Origin: Chthoniobacter sp.
Lineage (GTDB): Bacteria; Verrucomicrobiota; Verrucomicrobiia; Chthoniobacterales; Chthoniobacteraceae
Direction: 5' to 3'
DNA: 6,918 bases
Assembly (NCBI GenBank): GCA_025352865.1
Contig: JANXSB010000519.1
Location: forward strand, 1-6,918
This document shows positions 6,907 through 6,918 of the stretch, piece by piece (the stretch's first letter is position 1; the number at the start of each line of letters is the position of its first letter). Made by a program: the position numbers and the translations under genes. The notes beneath the pieces were generated by a model. It had not been told where the DNA came from. It searched no databases and saw only the letters and a program-made list of their open reading frames with translations.

Positions 6907-6918
6907 GGCGATGACCTC

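Noticed and set aside
6678..6914. Plus-strand frame of 78 codons at the right edge
   Set aside because: Antisense to the small minus-strand gene, which has a good ribosome binding site and a more protein-like sequence.
1..6918. CRISPR array, tRNA, rRNA, insertion-sequence ends or att sites
   Set aside because: No regularly spaced repeats, cloverleaf sequence, transposase frame or long terminal repeats were found on either strand.

Overview
The window looks like part of a GC-rich Gram-negative bacterial chromosome. An inner-membrane RND pump with a predicted lipoprotein adaptor needs a two-membrane envelope. The phylum cannot be fixed from the sequence. A Verrucomicrobiota-like or proteobacterial host is possible, but that is a weak impression only.

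Left part (1-3849, minus strand): a tripartite efflux operon. The membrane fusion (periplasmic adaptor) gene at 2707-3849 comes first. It overlaps by four bases (ATGA) with an RND/HAE1-type inner-membrane transporter of the MdtB/MdtC/AcrB kind. The transporter runs off the left edge, with 903 residues visible. No outer-membrane TolC-like gene and no local regulator are seen. Very long open frames on the opposite strand here are GC-driven shadows.

Middle (3850-5089, plus strand): a non-coding divergent gap, then a compact two-gene module. A small basic protein of about 74 residues ends exactly one base before the GTG start of a zeta-toxin-like P-loop kinase. The kinase's ribosome binding site lies inside the end of the small gene. 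This is best read as a toxin-antitoxin pair with an antitoxin that I do not recognise as epsilon or PezA.

Right part (5090-6648, plus strand): a visibly less GC-rich two-gene unit. The first gene is a GIY-YIG nuclease-fold protein. Eight bases later comes a protein with the CxxxK / LY / ILSAxxGL / PxYD pattern of DUF6884-like proteins. Their joint function is unknown. Their position next to a toxin-antitoxin module suggests an accessory, possibly defence-related, segment.

Right edge (6649-6918): a short convergent gap, then a small minus-strand gene of about 57 codons. Its good ribosome binding site and ATG are separated from the reading frame by one extra A in an AAAA run, so it is either frameshifted or affected by a sequencing error.
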